Assembly (NCBI GenBank): GCA_051414805.1
Contig: CP166702.1
Coordinates: 3,410,001 to 3,474,000 of the forward strand
Source: Xenophilus sp003671765
GTDB taxonomy: Bacteria; Pseudomonadota; Gammaproteobacteria; Burkholderiales; Burkholderiaceae_C
Reading direction: 5' to 3'
Length of the DNA: 64,000 bases
Shown: positions 52,762 through 63,840 of the stretch, one piece after another
How the letters are laid out: every line of letters begins with the position of its first letter
Position numbering within the stretch: position 1 is the stretch's first letter
Position numbers and translations under genes: made by a program
Notes under the pieces: model-generated
What the model was told of the DNA's origin: nothing
Database searches by the model: none
The model's input: the letters and a program-made list of their open reading frames with translations, nothing else

Positions 52762-52879
52762 GGGTCGTCTCCGCGGGGAAATCGCCTCGGCCCGCTGCGC
52801 GTGCCATGCAATTTGACTTCGTCGCTTCGCCGCTGCGCGGCTGGTCACCGCGGTTGGCGATCAGGATTTTCTTGAACAC
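52754..52879 (-). pseudogene. Truncated duplicate of a biotin carboxylase gene start, overlapping pccA
   Basis: A GTG at 52877-52879 with a GGAG ribosome binding site begins FKKILIANRG, the same first residues as PccA, encoded with synonymous differences (TTC/TTT, AAA/AAG, CTG/CTT). After 11 codons the match ends (GDQPRSGEATKSNC) and the frame runs to a TAA at 52754-52756 that overlaps the pccA ATG. So a 41-codon remnant of pccA or of a related accC-type gene sits in front of pccA and could act as a translated leader. It is too short for a carboxylase. Confidence 0.7.
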
Positions 52880-52916
52880 GGTTGCTCCGATGTCTGGTGT
52901 CTTCGACCGGCGCTGC

Positions 52917-53534
52917 TCACTGCAGCCCCAGTTCCTTGCGCATGGCCGCGTTCCTGGCTTCGGCGCGCTGCAAGGCGGGTCGCGCTTCGAGCCGCTTGAC
53001 GTAGTCCTCGAACACGGGCGTCGGCTCGATCTGCTTGAAGCCGATCATGAAGCGCAGCGTGCCGCCGAACACCACATCGGCCATGGAGAAGGTGTCGCCC
53101 AGCACGAAGGACTTGCCTGCGATCGCACTCTCGGCCGCCACGAGCATGGCTTCGAAGGTGCCCCAGCCCGCCGACACGTCCTTCACGGCCCAGCCGGCGT
53201 GCTTGGCCATGACCGCGGGCTCGATGACGCTCGGGGCGAAGAAAGACCAGCGCAGATAGGTGCCGCGCTGCGGATCGCCTTGCGCCGGCGCCAACGCGGG
53301 CGCGTAGCGGTCGGCCAGGTAGAGCGCGATCGCGGCCGCCTCGGTGACAACGATGTCGCCGTCCACCAGCGTGGGCAGCTTGCCCATCGGGTTCTTGGCG
53401 ATCAGCTCGGGGCCCTTCTGCGCGCCCTTCATGATGTCGATCACCTTGAGGTCGTAGTCGACACCGGCTTCTTCCAGTGCCCAGAGCGTGCCCGCGGCAC
53501 GCGAGTACGGGTGGTAGCAGAGACTGAGGGACAT
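52917..53534 (-). CDS. Glutathione S-transferase family protein
   Basis: Protein of 205 residues. The N-terminal thioredoxin-like domain starts SLCYHPYSRAAGTLWALEEA with NPMGKLPTLVDGD and VTEAAAIALYLADRY (the cis-Pro and Glu/Ala-Ser-like binding elements), followed by the helical C-terminal domain. Substrate is unknown. It sits between pccB (26 bases upstream) and pccA in the propionate operon, and so may be co-expressed; a role in detoxifying reactive acyl or aldehyde intermediates is speculation. Start at 53534 (MSLSLCYHP). Confidence 0.9.
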   Translation of the reverse strand: MSLSLCYHPYSRAAGTLWALEEAGVDYDLKVIDIMKGAQKGPELIAKNPMGKLPTLVDGDIVVTEAAAIALYLADRYAPALAPAQGDPQRGTYLRWSFFAPSVIEPAVMAKHAGWAVKDVSAGWGTFEAMLVAAESAIAGKSFVLGDTFSMADVVFGGTLRFMIGFKQIEPTPVFEDYVKRLEARPALQRAEARNAAMRKELGLQ

Positions 53535-53560
53535 GGTGGTGCTCCTTGTCGCCAAGAGGC

Positions 53561-55105
53561 TTAGAGGGGAATGTTCCCGTGCTTGCGCCACGGGTTCTCG
53601 AGCTTCTTCTCGCGCAGCATCACCAGGCTGCGGCAGATGCGCTTGCGCGTCTCGCTCGGCAGGATGACGTCGTCGATGTAGCCGCGCGCACCCGCCACGA
53701 AGGGGTTGGCGAAACGGGCCTTGTACTCGGCCTCGCGGGCGGCGAGCTTCTCGGGGTCGTTCTTGTCCTCGCGGAAGATGATCTCCACCGCGCCCTTGGC
53801 GCCCATCACCGCGATCTCGGCGCGCGGCCAGGCCAGGTTGACGTCGCCGCGCAGGTGCTTGCTGGCCATCACGTCGTAGGCGCCGCCGTAGGCCTTGCGC
53901 GTGATGACGGTGATCTTGGGCACGGTGCATTCGGCGTAGGCGTACAGCAGCTTGGCACCGTGCTTGATGATGCCGCCGTACTCCTGGCTCGTGCCGGGCA
54001 TGAAGCCGGGCACGTCGACGAAAGTGACGACCGGGATGTTGAAGGCATCGCAGAAGCGCACGAAACGCGCCGCCTTGATGCTCGACTTGATGTCCAGGCA
54101 GCCTGCCAGCACCAGCGGCTGGTTGGCGACGATGCCCACGGTCTGCCCTTCCATGCGGGCGAAGCCGATGACGATGTTCTTCGCGTAGTCGGGCTGCAGC
54201 TCGAAGAAGTCGCCGTCGTCGACCACCTTCACGATCAGCTCCTTCATGTCGTAGGGCTTGTTCGGGTTGTCGGGCACCAGGGTGTCGAGCGAGGGGTCGG
54301 CCCGGTCGGCCGGGTCGCCCTTGCCGTCGTTGCCCAGGCGCACCGGCGGCTTCTCGCGGTTGTTGAGCGGCAGGTAGTTGTACAGGCGCCGCAGCATCAT
54401 CAGCGCCTCGACGTCGTTCTCGAAGGCCATGTCGGCCACGCCGCTGCGCGTCGTGTGGGTGATGGCGCCGCCCAGCTCCTCGGCCGTGACGGACTCGTGC
54501 GTCACGGTCTTCACCACCTCGGGGCCGGTGACGAACATGTAGCTGGAGTCCTTCACCATGAAGATGAAGTCGGTCATGGCCGGCGAGTACACCGCGCCGC
54601 CGGCACACGGGCCCATGATCATGCTGATCTGCGGCACCACGCCCGAGGCCAGCACGTTGCGCTGGAACACGTCGGCATACCCGCCCAGCGACGCGACGCC
54701 CTCCTGGATGCGCGCGCCGCCCGAGTCGTTCAGCCCGATGACCGGCGCGCCGACCTTCATGGCCTGGTCCATCACCTTGCAGATCTTCTCGGCATGCGCT
54801 TCGCTGAGCGCGCCGCCGAAGACGGTGAAGTCCTGGCTGAAGACGAAGACCAGGCGGCCGTTGATCATCCCGTAGCCGGTGACCACGCCGTCGCCCGGGA
54901 TCTTCTGCTCGGCCATGCCGAAGTCGGTCGAGCGGTGCTCGACGAACATGTCCCATTCCTCGAAGGTGTCGTCGTCCAGCAGCAGCTCGATGCGCTCGCG
55001 CGCCGTGAGCTTGCCCTTCTTGTGCTGCGCGTCGATGCGCTTCTGGCCGCCACCCTGGCGCGCCTGCTCGCGGCGGCGTTCGAGGTCTTCGAGGATTTCT
55101 TTCAT
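53561..55105 (-). CDS. pccB: Propionyl-CoA carboxylase, carboxyltransferase beta subunit PccB
   Basis: Carboxyltransferase of 514 residues (family about 510). The start MKEILEDLERRREQARQGGG and the two crotonase-like domains are standard: ARERIELLLDDDTFEEWD, VFSQDFTVFGGALSEAHAEK, LNDSGGARIQEGVASLGGYA and GPCAGGAVYSPA in the first, and FVDVPGFMPGTSQEYGGIIK with GGAYDVMASKHLRGD in the second. It transfers CO2 from PccA-bound biotin to propionyl-CoA. Gene order after meaB and before GST and pccA. Start set by the family and by GAAAGAAATC-like spacing. Confidence 0.96.
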   Translation of the reverse strand: MKEILEDLERRREQARQGGGQKRIDAQHKKGKLTARERIELLLDDDTFEEWDMFVEHRSTDFGMAEQKIPGDGVVTGYGMINGRLVFVFSQDFTVFGGALSEAHAEKICKVMDQAMKVGAPVIGLNDSGGARIQEGVASLGGYADVFQRNVLASGVVPQISMIMGPCAGGAVYSPAMTDFIFMVKDSSYMFVTGPEVVKTVTHESVTAEELGGAITHTTRSGVADMAFENDVEALMMLRRLYNYLPLNNREKPPVRLGNDGKGDPADRADPSLDTLVPDNPNKPYDMKELIVKVVDDGDFFELQPDYAKNIVIGFARMEGQTVGIVANQPLVLAGCLDIKSSIKAARFVRFCDAFNIPVVTFVDVPGFMPGTSQEYGGIIKHGAKLLYAYAECTVPKITVITRKAYGGAYDVMASKHLRGDVNLAWPRAEIAVMGAKGAVEIIFREDKNDPEKLAAREAEYKARFANPFVAGARGYIDDVILPSETRKRICRSLVMLREKKLENPWRKHGNIPL

Positions 55106-55148
55106 GGTGCTTCGACTCGGTTGGGGTTCTTGCTCGTGAGGGCTGTTT

Positions 55149-55203
55149 GCTATGAATTCGAGAGCTGCCCGCGCCCGTCCGGCGGGCGCTGCGGCACGGT
55201 TTG
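55149..55203 (+). repeat. Two-hairpin dispersed element, copy 4 (over the 3' end of meaB)
   Basis: Palindrome GCTATGAATTCGAGAGC (55149-55165) followed by an arm with a perfect second hairpin, GCGCCCG-TCCGG-CGGGCGC. It covers the last 18 codons and the stop codon of meaB, read on the other strand. The stop TAG is made by the palindrome itself. Confidence 0.8.
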
Positions 55204-56238
55204 CCTCGAGGTTTCCAGGAGCTGGCGCGCTGCGGTGGAGGCTGGGAGACGTCCGCTTCGCACCTCGTCGGTCAGGCGCGGCAACTGCTCGCGCACGCCC
55301 GGGTGCTGGCGGAAGGCCTGGCGCAGGCCGGCCTCGATGCGCTCCCACATCCAGGCCAGCGCCTGCTTCTCGCGGCGCGCGGCCAGGCGGCCGTTGGCGG
55401 TCTGCACTGCGCGGAACTCGCTCACCGCGGCCCAGAAGCGGTCGACACCGGCGCCGGTGAGCGCGCTCAGCTGCATCACCTTCGGCAGCCAGAAGCGCAC
55501 TTCTGTGCCCGCGTGCGCATCGTGCATCGCATGGGCATGGTCCGGATTGCCCTGGTGCCCGAAGAGGCGCAGCGCCGAGGTAATCTGCGCCTGCGCCCGC
55601 GTGGCGGCGGCCTGGTCGAGGTCGGCCTTGTTGATGACCACCAGGTCGGCGAGCTCCATCACGCCCTTCTTGATCGCCTGCAGGTCGTCGCCGGCGTTGG
55701 GCAGTTGCAGCAGCACGAACATGTCGGTCATGCCGGCCACGGCCGTCTCGGACTGGCCCACGCCCACGGTCTCGACGATCACGACGTCGTAGCCCGCGGC
55801 CTCGCACACCAGCATCGCCTCGCGCGTCTTCTCGGCCACGCCGCCCAGCGTGCCCGACGAGGGGCTGGGGCGGATGTAGGCGCTCTCGTGCACCGAAAGC
55901 TTCTCCATGCGCGTCTTGTCGCCCAGGATCGAGCCGCCCGAGACGGTGGAGGACGGGTCGATGGTGAGTACCGCCACGCGGTGGCCCGCGGAGATGAGGT
56001 GCAGGCCCAGCGCCTCGATGAAGGTGGACTTGCCCACGCCGGGCACGCCGGAGATGCCGAGGCGGAAGCTGTGGCCTGTATGTGGCAGCAAGGCCGTGAG
56101 CAGCTCGTCGGCCTGCGCGCGGTGGTCGGCGCGGGTGGATTCGAGCAGGGTGATGGTCTTGGCGATGGCACGGCGCTGGGCCATGGGCGTGGCGGCGCGC
56201 AGGATGCCGTCGAGGTGGCTGGCCGGCGATGCGCTCAT
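55150..56238 (-). CDS. meaB: Methylmalonyl-CoA mutase-associated GTPase MeaB
   Basis: G3E-type P-loop GTPase of 362 residues that protects and loads B12 on methylmalonyl-CoA mutase. It has the P-loop GISGVPGVGKSTFIEALGLH, the switch region TIDPSSTVSGGSILGDKTRM, VETVGVGQSE and the guanine motif VINKADLDQ. Start at 56238 (MSASPASHL) lies after GGGAGAG and overlaps the stop of a small upstream frame (ATGA). The C-terminal 18 residues (ending GRGQLSNS) come from a palindromic element, so the usual terminus may have been replaced. Confidence 0.94.
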   Translation of the reverse strand: MSASPASHLDGILRAATPMAQRRAIAKTITLLESTRADHRAQADELLTALLPHTGHSFRLGISGVPGVGKSTFIEALGLHLISAGHRVAVLTIDPSSTVSGGSILGDKTRMEKLSVHESAYIRPSPSSGTLGGVAEKTREAMLVCEAAGYDVVIVETVGVGQSETAVAGMTDMFVLLQLPNAGDDLQAIKKGVMELADLVVINKADLDQAAATRAQAQITSALRLFGHQGNPDHAHAMHDAHAGTEVRFWLPKVMQLSALTGAGVDRFWAAVSEFRAVQTANGRLAARREKQALAWMWERIEAGLRQAFRQHPGVREQLPRLTDEVRSGRLPASTAARQLLETSRQTVPQRPPDGRGQLSNS

Positions 56239-56444
56239 GGGGCCTCTCCCATCGGCCGACCACCACCCATCTGCAGCAACTCGACCGGCACGCGTGCCAA
56301 GGTGCATCGATTCGGGGCGTCGCCGTGGTGCTGCGTGCGCACCACGATGTCGTCGGCGTGCTCCACGTAGCAGGAACAGCCCGCACAACGCAGCAAGTGG
56401 ACGAAGAAGGGTTTCAAGCGACTTTGGAAAAAGGGCTTCGACAA
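56235..56444 (-). CDS. Possible small cysteine-containing protein coupled to meaB
   Basis: A frame of up to 69 residues lies between the mutase and meaB. It begins with TTG inside a dispersed repeat or at a later TTG/GTG. It contains RCAGCSCYVEHADDIV with closely spaced cysteines, and its stop overlaps the meaB ATG (ATGA at 56235-56238), as real cistrons of this operon do. I do not recognise the family, and the start is unclear. The overlap speaks for a gene; the lack of an ATG start and low-complexity end speak against. Confidence 0.4.
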   Translation of the reverse strand: MSKPFFQSRLKPFFVHLLRCAGCSCYVEHADDIVVRTQHHGDAPNRCTLARVPVELLQMGGGRPMGEAP

Positions 56445-56459
56445 GCTCAGCCCGAACGG
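56433..56459. repeat. Dispersed repeat of the GGGCTTCGACAAGCTCAGCC type
   Basis: A 27-base sequence (GGGCTTCGACAAGCTCAGCC, then CGAACGG) lies 31 bases after the mutase stop. It can fold with GGGCT pairing AGCCC. The same sequence class is common in intergenic DNA of beta- and alphaproteobacteria. Only one copy is in this window. Confidence 0.7.
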
Positions 56460-56489
56460 TGGAACGGACCTCTGTTGATCAAGAGGACG

Positions 56490-58649
<2,160 letters not shown>

Positions 58650-58753
58650 GGCGGCGCGTGCGGTGGCAATGTGTTGGAAGGTCGGGCCGCCGAGCAGTCT
58701 AACCCATCCGTAATTATTAATTCAAACCCGGTTTCTGCGATACAGTCGCGGCC

Positions 58754-59401
58754 ATGTCTGCCGTCACGCTCACCCCGCGCGCCCTCTACGAAGAGGTGGC
58801 CGAGCTGCTGCGCCAGCGCATCTTCCGCCGCGAGCTGGAGCCGGGAAGCTGGATCGACGAACTGAAGATCGCCGAGGAATTCGGGATCAGCCGCACGCCC
58901 CTGCGCGAAGCGCTGAAGGTGCTCGCGGCCGAAGGGCTTGTCACGATGAAGGTGCGCCGCGGCGCCTACGTGACCGAGGTGTCGGAGCGCGACCTGGCCG
59001 ATGTGTACCACCTGCTCGCGCTGCTCGAGAGCGACGCCGTCGCCGTGGTGGCCGAGCGCGCGAGCGACGCGCAGATCGCCGAGCTGAAGGCCCTGCACGC
59101 CGAGCTGGAGGCCGCGGCCAAGCCCGGCCACGTCGACCGGGAACACTTCTTCGCCATCAACGAGCGCTTCCACATGCGGGTGCTGGCCATCGCCGACAAC
59201 CGCTGGCGCGACCAGATGGTGGCCGACCTGCGCAAGGTGATGAAGCTCAACCGCCACAACTCGCTGCTCAAGGCCGGGCGCATCGCGGAATCGCTGGCCG
59301 AGCACCGCGCCGTGATGGCAGCGATCGAGGCGCGCGACCCGGCGGCGGCCATGGCGCGCATGCAAGCGCACTTCCGCAACGGGCTCGAGGCCGCGGCCTG
59401 A
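58754..59401 (+). CDS. GntR-family transcription regulator (FadR/FCD subfamily)
   Basis: Regulator of 215 residues. The N-terminal winged helix has LRQRIFRRELEPGSWIDELK and FGISRTPLREALKVLAAEGL (GntR HTH), and the C-terminal FCD effector domain carries metal-type residues such as HVDREHFFAINERFHMRVL. It is divergent from the mutase operon across a 104-base gap that has an AT-rich stretch (TAATTATTAATTC) suited to a promoter. It most likely controls the methylmalonyl-CoA operon in response to an organic acid; the effector is unknown. A palindromic element follows its stop. Confidence 0.91.
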   Translation: MSAVTLTPRALYEEVAELLRQRIFRRELEPGSWIDELKIAEEFGISRTPLREALKVLAAEGLVTMKVRRGAYVTEVSERDLADVYHLLALLESDAVAVVAERASDAQIAELKALHAELEAAAKPGHVDREHFFAINERFHMRVLAIADNRWRDQMVADLRKVMKLNRHNSLLKAGRIAESLAEHRAVMAAIEARDPAAAMARMQAHFRNGLEAAA

Positions 59402-59410
59402 GCGTCGTCT

Positions 59411-59465
59411 GCTATTGAATCGATAGCGTCCGGCGCAAGCAGGACGAGCGCTGCAGCCCGACTCG
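59411..59465 (+). repeat. Two-hairpin dispersed element, copy 5 (intergenic)
   Basis: Palindrome GCTATTGAATCGATAGC (59411-59427) followed by an arm with GGCGC...GCGCT and GCAGCCCGACTCG. It lies 10 bases after the GntR stop and ends just before the dusA stop at 59480. This is the one copy that overlaps no coding sequence, and it may be near the undomesticated form. Confidence 0.8.
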
Positions 59466-59479
59466 GCTCGAAAGAAAGC

Positions 59480-60487
<1,008 letters not shown>

Positions 60488-60515
60488 CGGCGAAGGCGCC
60501 GCCCGGGATTGTCCC

Positions 60516-61088
60516 TCAGGGGTTGCCGAGCTGCCCGAAGGAGGTGCGCAGGCCCTGGTAGTCGGTGGGGCCGCTGGCGGCGGGCGGGTAGCCGGCCGCC
60601 GACAGCCAGCCGGTGATGCTGGGCAGCCGGCGGTCGAAGTGCCCGTGCAGGGCGAGCCAGTCGCCGTCCGGCGTGTGCGGCACCATGATCTCCAGCGCCT
60701 CGACGGCGATGGTCCGCAGGCTGGTCACCATCGCCAGGCCCCGGCCGTCGAGCTGCTGCAGGCTGGCCTCGCGGCCCTGCGCGAGAATCTCCTCGAGGAT
60801 GCGGCGATGCACGACGAAATCGGCCCAACTGGCCTTGCCGCAGGCGTCGGCAAGTTCACGGAACACCCAGTGCATGTTGGCCGCGAAGAGCGCCGCGACG
60901 TGCTGCGCCTGCCGGTTGGTGCGGTTGGCGGCCTCGCGCTGGAGCTGGGCGCCCCACAGCAGCGCCATCAGCACGCCGATGGCCTGGATCCACGCCGCCC
61001 ACTCGAAGGAACTCTGCGGGCGCGCGAACCACAGCACCAGGCCGAAGCCCAGCACGAGCACGGCAGCGAGGGGGACGAGTCGATTCAT
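60516..61088 (-). CDS. Hypothetical membrane-anchored protein
   Basis: Protein of about 190 residues. Two hydrophobic N-terminal segments (LVPLAAVLVLGFGLVLWFA and WIQAIGVLMALLWGAQL) suggest a membrane anchor; the rest is a soluble, mainly helical domain with LREL/DAC-like charged repeats (FRELADACGKASWADFVVHR). I do not recognise the family. Starts at 61088 (MNRLVPLAA); an ATG at 61103 is possible. It lies 27 bases after the next small gene and 28 bases before dusA, so it is probably in an operon with them. Confidence 0.6.
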   Translation of the reverse strand: MNRLVPLAAVLVLGFGLVLWFARPQSSFEWAAWIQAIGVLMALLWGAQLQREAANRTNRQAQHVAALFAANMHWVFRELADACGKASWADFVVHRRILEEILAQGREASLQQLDGRGLAMVTSLRTIAVEALEIMVPHTPDGDWLALHGHFDRRLPSITGWLSAAGYPPAASGPTDYQGLRTSFGQLGNP

Positions 61089-61115
61089 GGGGCCGCCGTG
61101 CAATGGGCAAGCCCT

Positions 61116-61364
61116 TCAGTACAAGGTGGGGCCGTCGCCATCGCGGCGGGGCCCATCGCCGCCGAACAGGCGGCGCATCGCTGCCACGCCGGCCACCAGG
61201 GCGCTCGAGTAGCTCGGCTGCGGCTGTGCGGCCGTCTCCAGGACCATGTAGGGCAGGACATCGTCCACGGCTCCGTCCACTGCTTCCATCAGGACCCAGT
61301 GGTACTCGCCGTCCTCGAGTTCGTGGACGGTGAGAGCGATGTTTCGAAGACCTGAGGTGACCAT
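61116..61364 (-). CDS. Small hypothetical protein
   Basis: Protein of 82 residues starting MVTSGLRNIALTVHELEDGE. It has an N-terminal mixed fold (EYHWVLMEAVDGAVDDVLP, MVLETA) and a Gly/Asp/Arg-rich end (LFGGDGPRRDGDGPTLY). No family is recognised. The ATG at 61364 is preferred to an earlier one at 61520 because the region between looks like AT-rich control DNA. The next gene upstream is divergent at 61638. Confidence 0.5.
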   Translation of the reverse strand: MVTSGLRNIALTVHELEDGEYHWVLMEAVDGAVDDVLPYMVLETAAQPQPSYSSALVAGVAAMRRLFGGDGPRRDGDGPTLY

Positions 61365-61637
61365 GCCTTGGGAATGAGGGGTGCAGGTGCACCCGAACGT
61401 TGCCCGGATCGTAGGTCGAAGGACTTCAGCGGCCGAAGCGATAAATTCACGTTTTGCTACAAATGTGACGATATTTACGCAATTCTGGCGCTCTTCAGCG
61501 CAAAAAAGCAAGTCGGTCATGAGAAAGCGACAGCCGCGCGCGCGCCCCGCCGGGCTCCTCCTACACGTCGGGCACCTGCCGGATGCCTACGGTCTGTGTA
61601 TCGCCCGTGACGGGCCCGATACGAGGAGATCTGAATC

Positions 61638-62042
61638 ATGAGGAACCTGGCTGTCGACAGCAGCATGCTCGCCCCCATCGGCGGCGCCTTCTACCCCACC
61701 GGCCATTCGATGCTGATGTTCGAGACCGAGGATCTCGCGAAGGAAGTCGGACAGCGTCTGCTGGACCACGGCTTCACGCGTGACGAGATCTACTTCGTGC
61801 CCGCCAACGTGGTGCTCGCGCAGATCACGCCGACCGTCTCGGACGCCGACAACCCCCTGCCCTCCGCCGGGACCGACGGTGCCACGGTGCGGGCTTTCAC
61901 CAAGCTGGCACGCGAGGGCCATGCGGGCCTCCTGGTGCGGACCGAAGAGGACGAGGCGCGGGATCGCCTGATGGCCGCCGTGGGCTCGACGCCGTACGCC
62001 ATCGCCCAGCGCTACCGCCGCCTGGTGATCGAAGACCTCTGA
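61638..62042 (+). CDS. Hypothetical protein, possible stress-related
   Basis: Soluble protein of 134 residues (MRNLAVDSSMLAPIGGAFY; MFETEDLAKEVGQRLLDHGF; FVPANVVLAQITPTV; LVRTEEDEARDRLMAAVG). The alpha/beta pattern of two ferredoxin-like halves is a guess. The ATG has a good ribosome binding site (GAGGAG) 8 bases upstream. It converges on the antiporter gene with a 4-base gap. I do not recognise a specific family and assign no function. Confidence 0.65.
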   Translation: MRNLAVDSSMLAPIGGAFYPTGHSMLMFETEDLAKEVGQRLLDHGFTRDEIYFVPANVVLAQITPTVSDADNPLPSAGTDGATVRAFTKLAREGHAGLLVRTEEDEARDRLMAAVGSTPYAIAQRYRRLVIEDL

Positions 62043-62046
62043 GCTT

Positions 62047-63753
62047 TCAGGCCACGGCGGCCCGACGCAGCACGTCGCGCGCCATGGCCTGGGCAAGTTC
62101 GTGCTCGCCGAGGAACACCGTCGCGTCGGCTTCCTGGGTGAGCAGCGTCGCCTCGGCCTCGTTGTGGCTGCGCACCACCGTTTCGATGGTCGGGTTGAGG
62201 GTGCGGGCGGTCTCGATCATCTGCCGCACGTTGAGCGCGTCGGGCGTCGCCACCACCAGCACCCGCGCGCGTGCGATGTGCGCCTGGATGAGCACGGCCG
62301 GCTCGGCGGCGTCGCCCCACACGGCCGCCATGCCCTCTTCGCGCAGCCGCTCGACGAGTTCGCGGTTCTGGTCGGCCACCACGAAGGGTATGTCCTGGGC
62401 CCGCAGCGCGGCCGCGATGCGGCGGCCGACGCGCCCGTAGCCGACCAGGACCACCTGCCGGGACAGGTACCGCGCCTCGGTGCTCATGGGCAATTCGGCC
62501 AGCGGATCCTCGCGGGCGTCGAGCCGGCGGGCCAGCGGCGAATGCGCCTGCAGCCAGCGCTGCATGGGGCCGATGGCGCCGAACCACAGCGGGTTGGTCG
62601 CGATGGAAATGAGCGCCCCGGCGAGCACGAGGCTCTGCGCCTGTGGCGGCAGCATCTGGTGCTTCAGGCCGAGGGCGATGAGGATGAACGAGAACTCGCC
62701 GATCTGCGCGAGGCTCGCACTCACGGTGAGGGCCGTCGCCAGCGGATAGCGAAAGGCCAGCACGAGCGCGCAGGCTGCCACGGACTTGCCCACGACGATG
62801 ACCAGCACCACCGCCAGCACCTGCAGCGGCCGCTGCACCAGCACCATCGGGTCGAAGAGCATGCCCACCGAAACGAAGAACAACACGGCGAAGGCGTCGC
62901 GCAGCGGCAGCGATTCCTCCGCCGCGCGATGGCTGAACTCCGACTCGCGCATCACCATGCCGGCAAAGAACGCACCCAGCGCGAAGGACACGCCGAAGAG
63001 CGCGGCCGATGCGAAGGCGATGCTGACCGCCGCCGCCACCACGCACAGGGTGAAGAGCTCGCGCGACCCGGTGCGCGTGACCTGCCACAGCAGCCAGGGG
63101 AAGACGCGCCGCCCTACCACCAGCATCAAGGTCAGGAAGCCGCCCACCTGCAGCATCGTGATGCCCAGCGTGCGCCAGAGCGACGCACCCTCGCCCTCGA
63201 CGCCGTCCGCCCGGCCGCCGAGCACGCCGGCCAGGGGCGGAAGCAGCACCAGCACCAGCACCATGGCCAGGTCCTCGACGACCAGCCAGCCGACCGCGAT
63301 GCGGCCGGTGTGCGACTCGAGCAGGCCTAAATTCTCCAGCGCGCGCAGCAGCACCACCGTGCTGGCGACCGACAGTGCCAGCCCGAACACGAGCGCGGCA
63401 CCCAGGTTCCAGCCCCACCAGGTGGCAAGGCCCGCGCCCATGAGTGTGGCGGCCACGATCTGGACAAGCGCCCCCGGCAGCGCGATCTTGCGCACGGCCA
63501 GCAGGTCGTCGAGCGAGAAATGCAGGCCCACGCCGAACATCAGCAGCATGACGCCGATCTCGGCAAGTTGTGCGGCAATGTCGGCGTCGGCCACGAAGCC
63601 GGGTGTGAACGGCCCGATGATGACGCCGGCCAACAGGTAGCCGACCAGGGCGGGCAGCCGCAGGCGCGCGGCCGCGAAGCCGAAGATCAGGGCGAGGCCC
63701 AGGGCGGCCGCGATGGTGTTGATCAGGGAGGCGCCTTGGTGCATGGCGCCCAT
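62047..63753 (-). CDS. CPA2-family cation/proton antiporter (YbaL/KefB-like) with RCK domain
   Basis: Inner-membrane transporter of 568 residues. Residues 1-390 form about 12 membrane helices with the typical LPALVGYLLAGVIIGPFTPG and EDLAMVLVLVLLPPL. Residues about 415-530 form a RCK N-terminal NAD-binding domain (VVLVGYGRVGRRIAAALRA), and the end is EHELAQAMARDVL. It is like KefB/YbaL potassium-efflux systems and moves K+ or Na+ out against protons; the ion is not determined. Start at 63753 or the ATG 9 bases later. Confidence 0.9.
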   Translation of the reverse strand: MGAMHQGASLINTIAAALGLALIFGFAAARLRLPALVGYLLAGVIIGPFTPGFVADADIAAQLAEIGVMLLMFGVGLHFSLDDLLAVRKIALPGALVQIVAATLMGAGLATWWGWNLGAALVFGLALSVASTVVLLRALENLGLLESHTGRIAVGWLVVEDLAMVLVLVLLPPLAGVLGGRADGVEGEGASLWRTLGITMLQVGGFLTLMLVVGRRVFPWLLWQVTRTGSRELFTLCVVAAAVSIAFASAALFGVSFALGAFFAGMVMRESEFSHRAAEESLPLRDAFAVLFFVSVGMLFDPMVLVQRPLQVLAVVLVIVVGKSVAACALVLAFRYPLATALTVSASLAQIGEFSFILIALGLKHQMLPPQAQSLVLAGALISIATNPLWFGAIGPMQRWLQAHSPLARRLDAREDPLAELPMSTEARYLSRQVVLVGYGRVGRRIAAALRAQDIPFVVADQNRELVERLREEGMAAVWGDAAEPAVLIQAHIARARVLVVATPDALNVRQMIETARTLNPTIETVVRSHNEAEATLLTQEADATVFLGEHELAQAMARDVLRRAAVA

Positions 63754-63767
63754 TGTGCAAGAACGAA

Positions 63768-63804
63768 GCCGCCGGGACGGCCCTGTGGGGCCATCGCCGG
63801 CGGC
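63768..63804. terminator. Hairpin after dctA, before the antiporter gene
   Basis: A stem of GCCGCCGG (63768-63775) with CCGGCGGC (63797-63804) encloses a smaller GGCC/GGCC hairpin. It lies between the dctA stop (63841) and the antiporter start (63753), both on the minus strand. There is no T-run, so termination strength is uncertain. Confidence 0.45.
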
Positions 63805-63840
63805 CCGGGCCGCGGCGCGACGGTGAACGAACGGCGCCCG

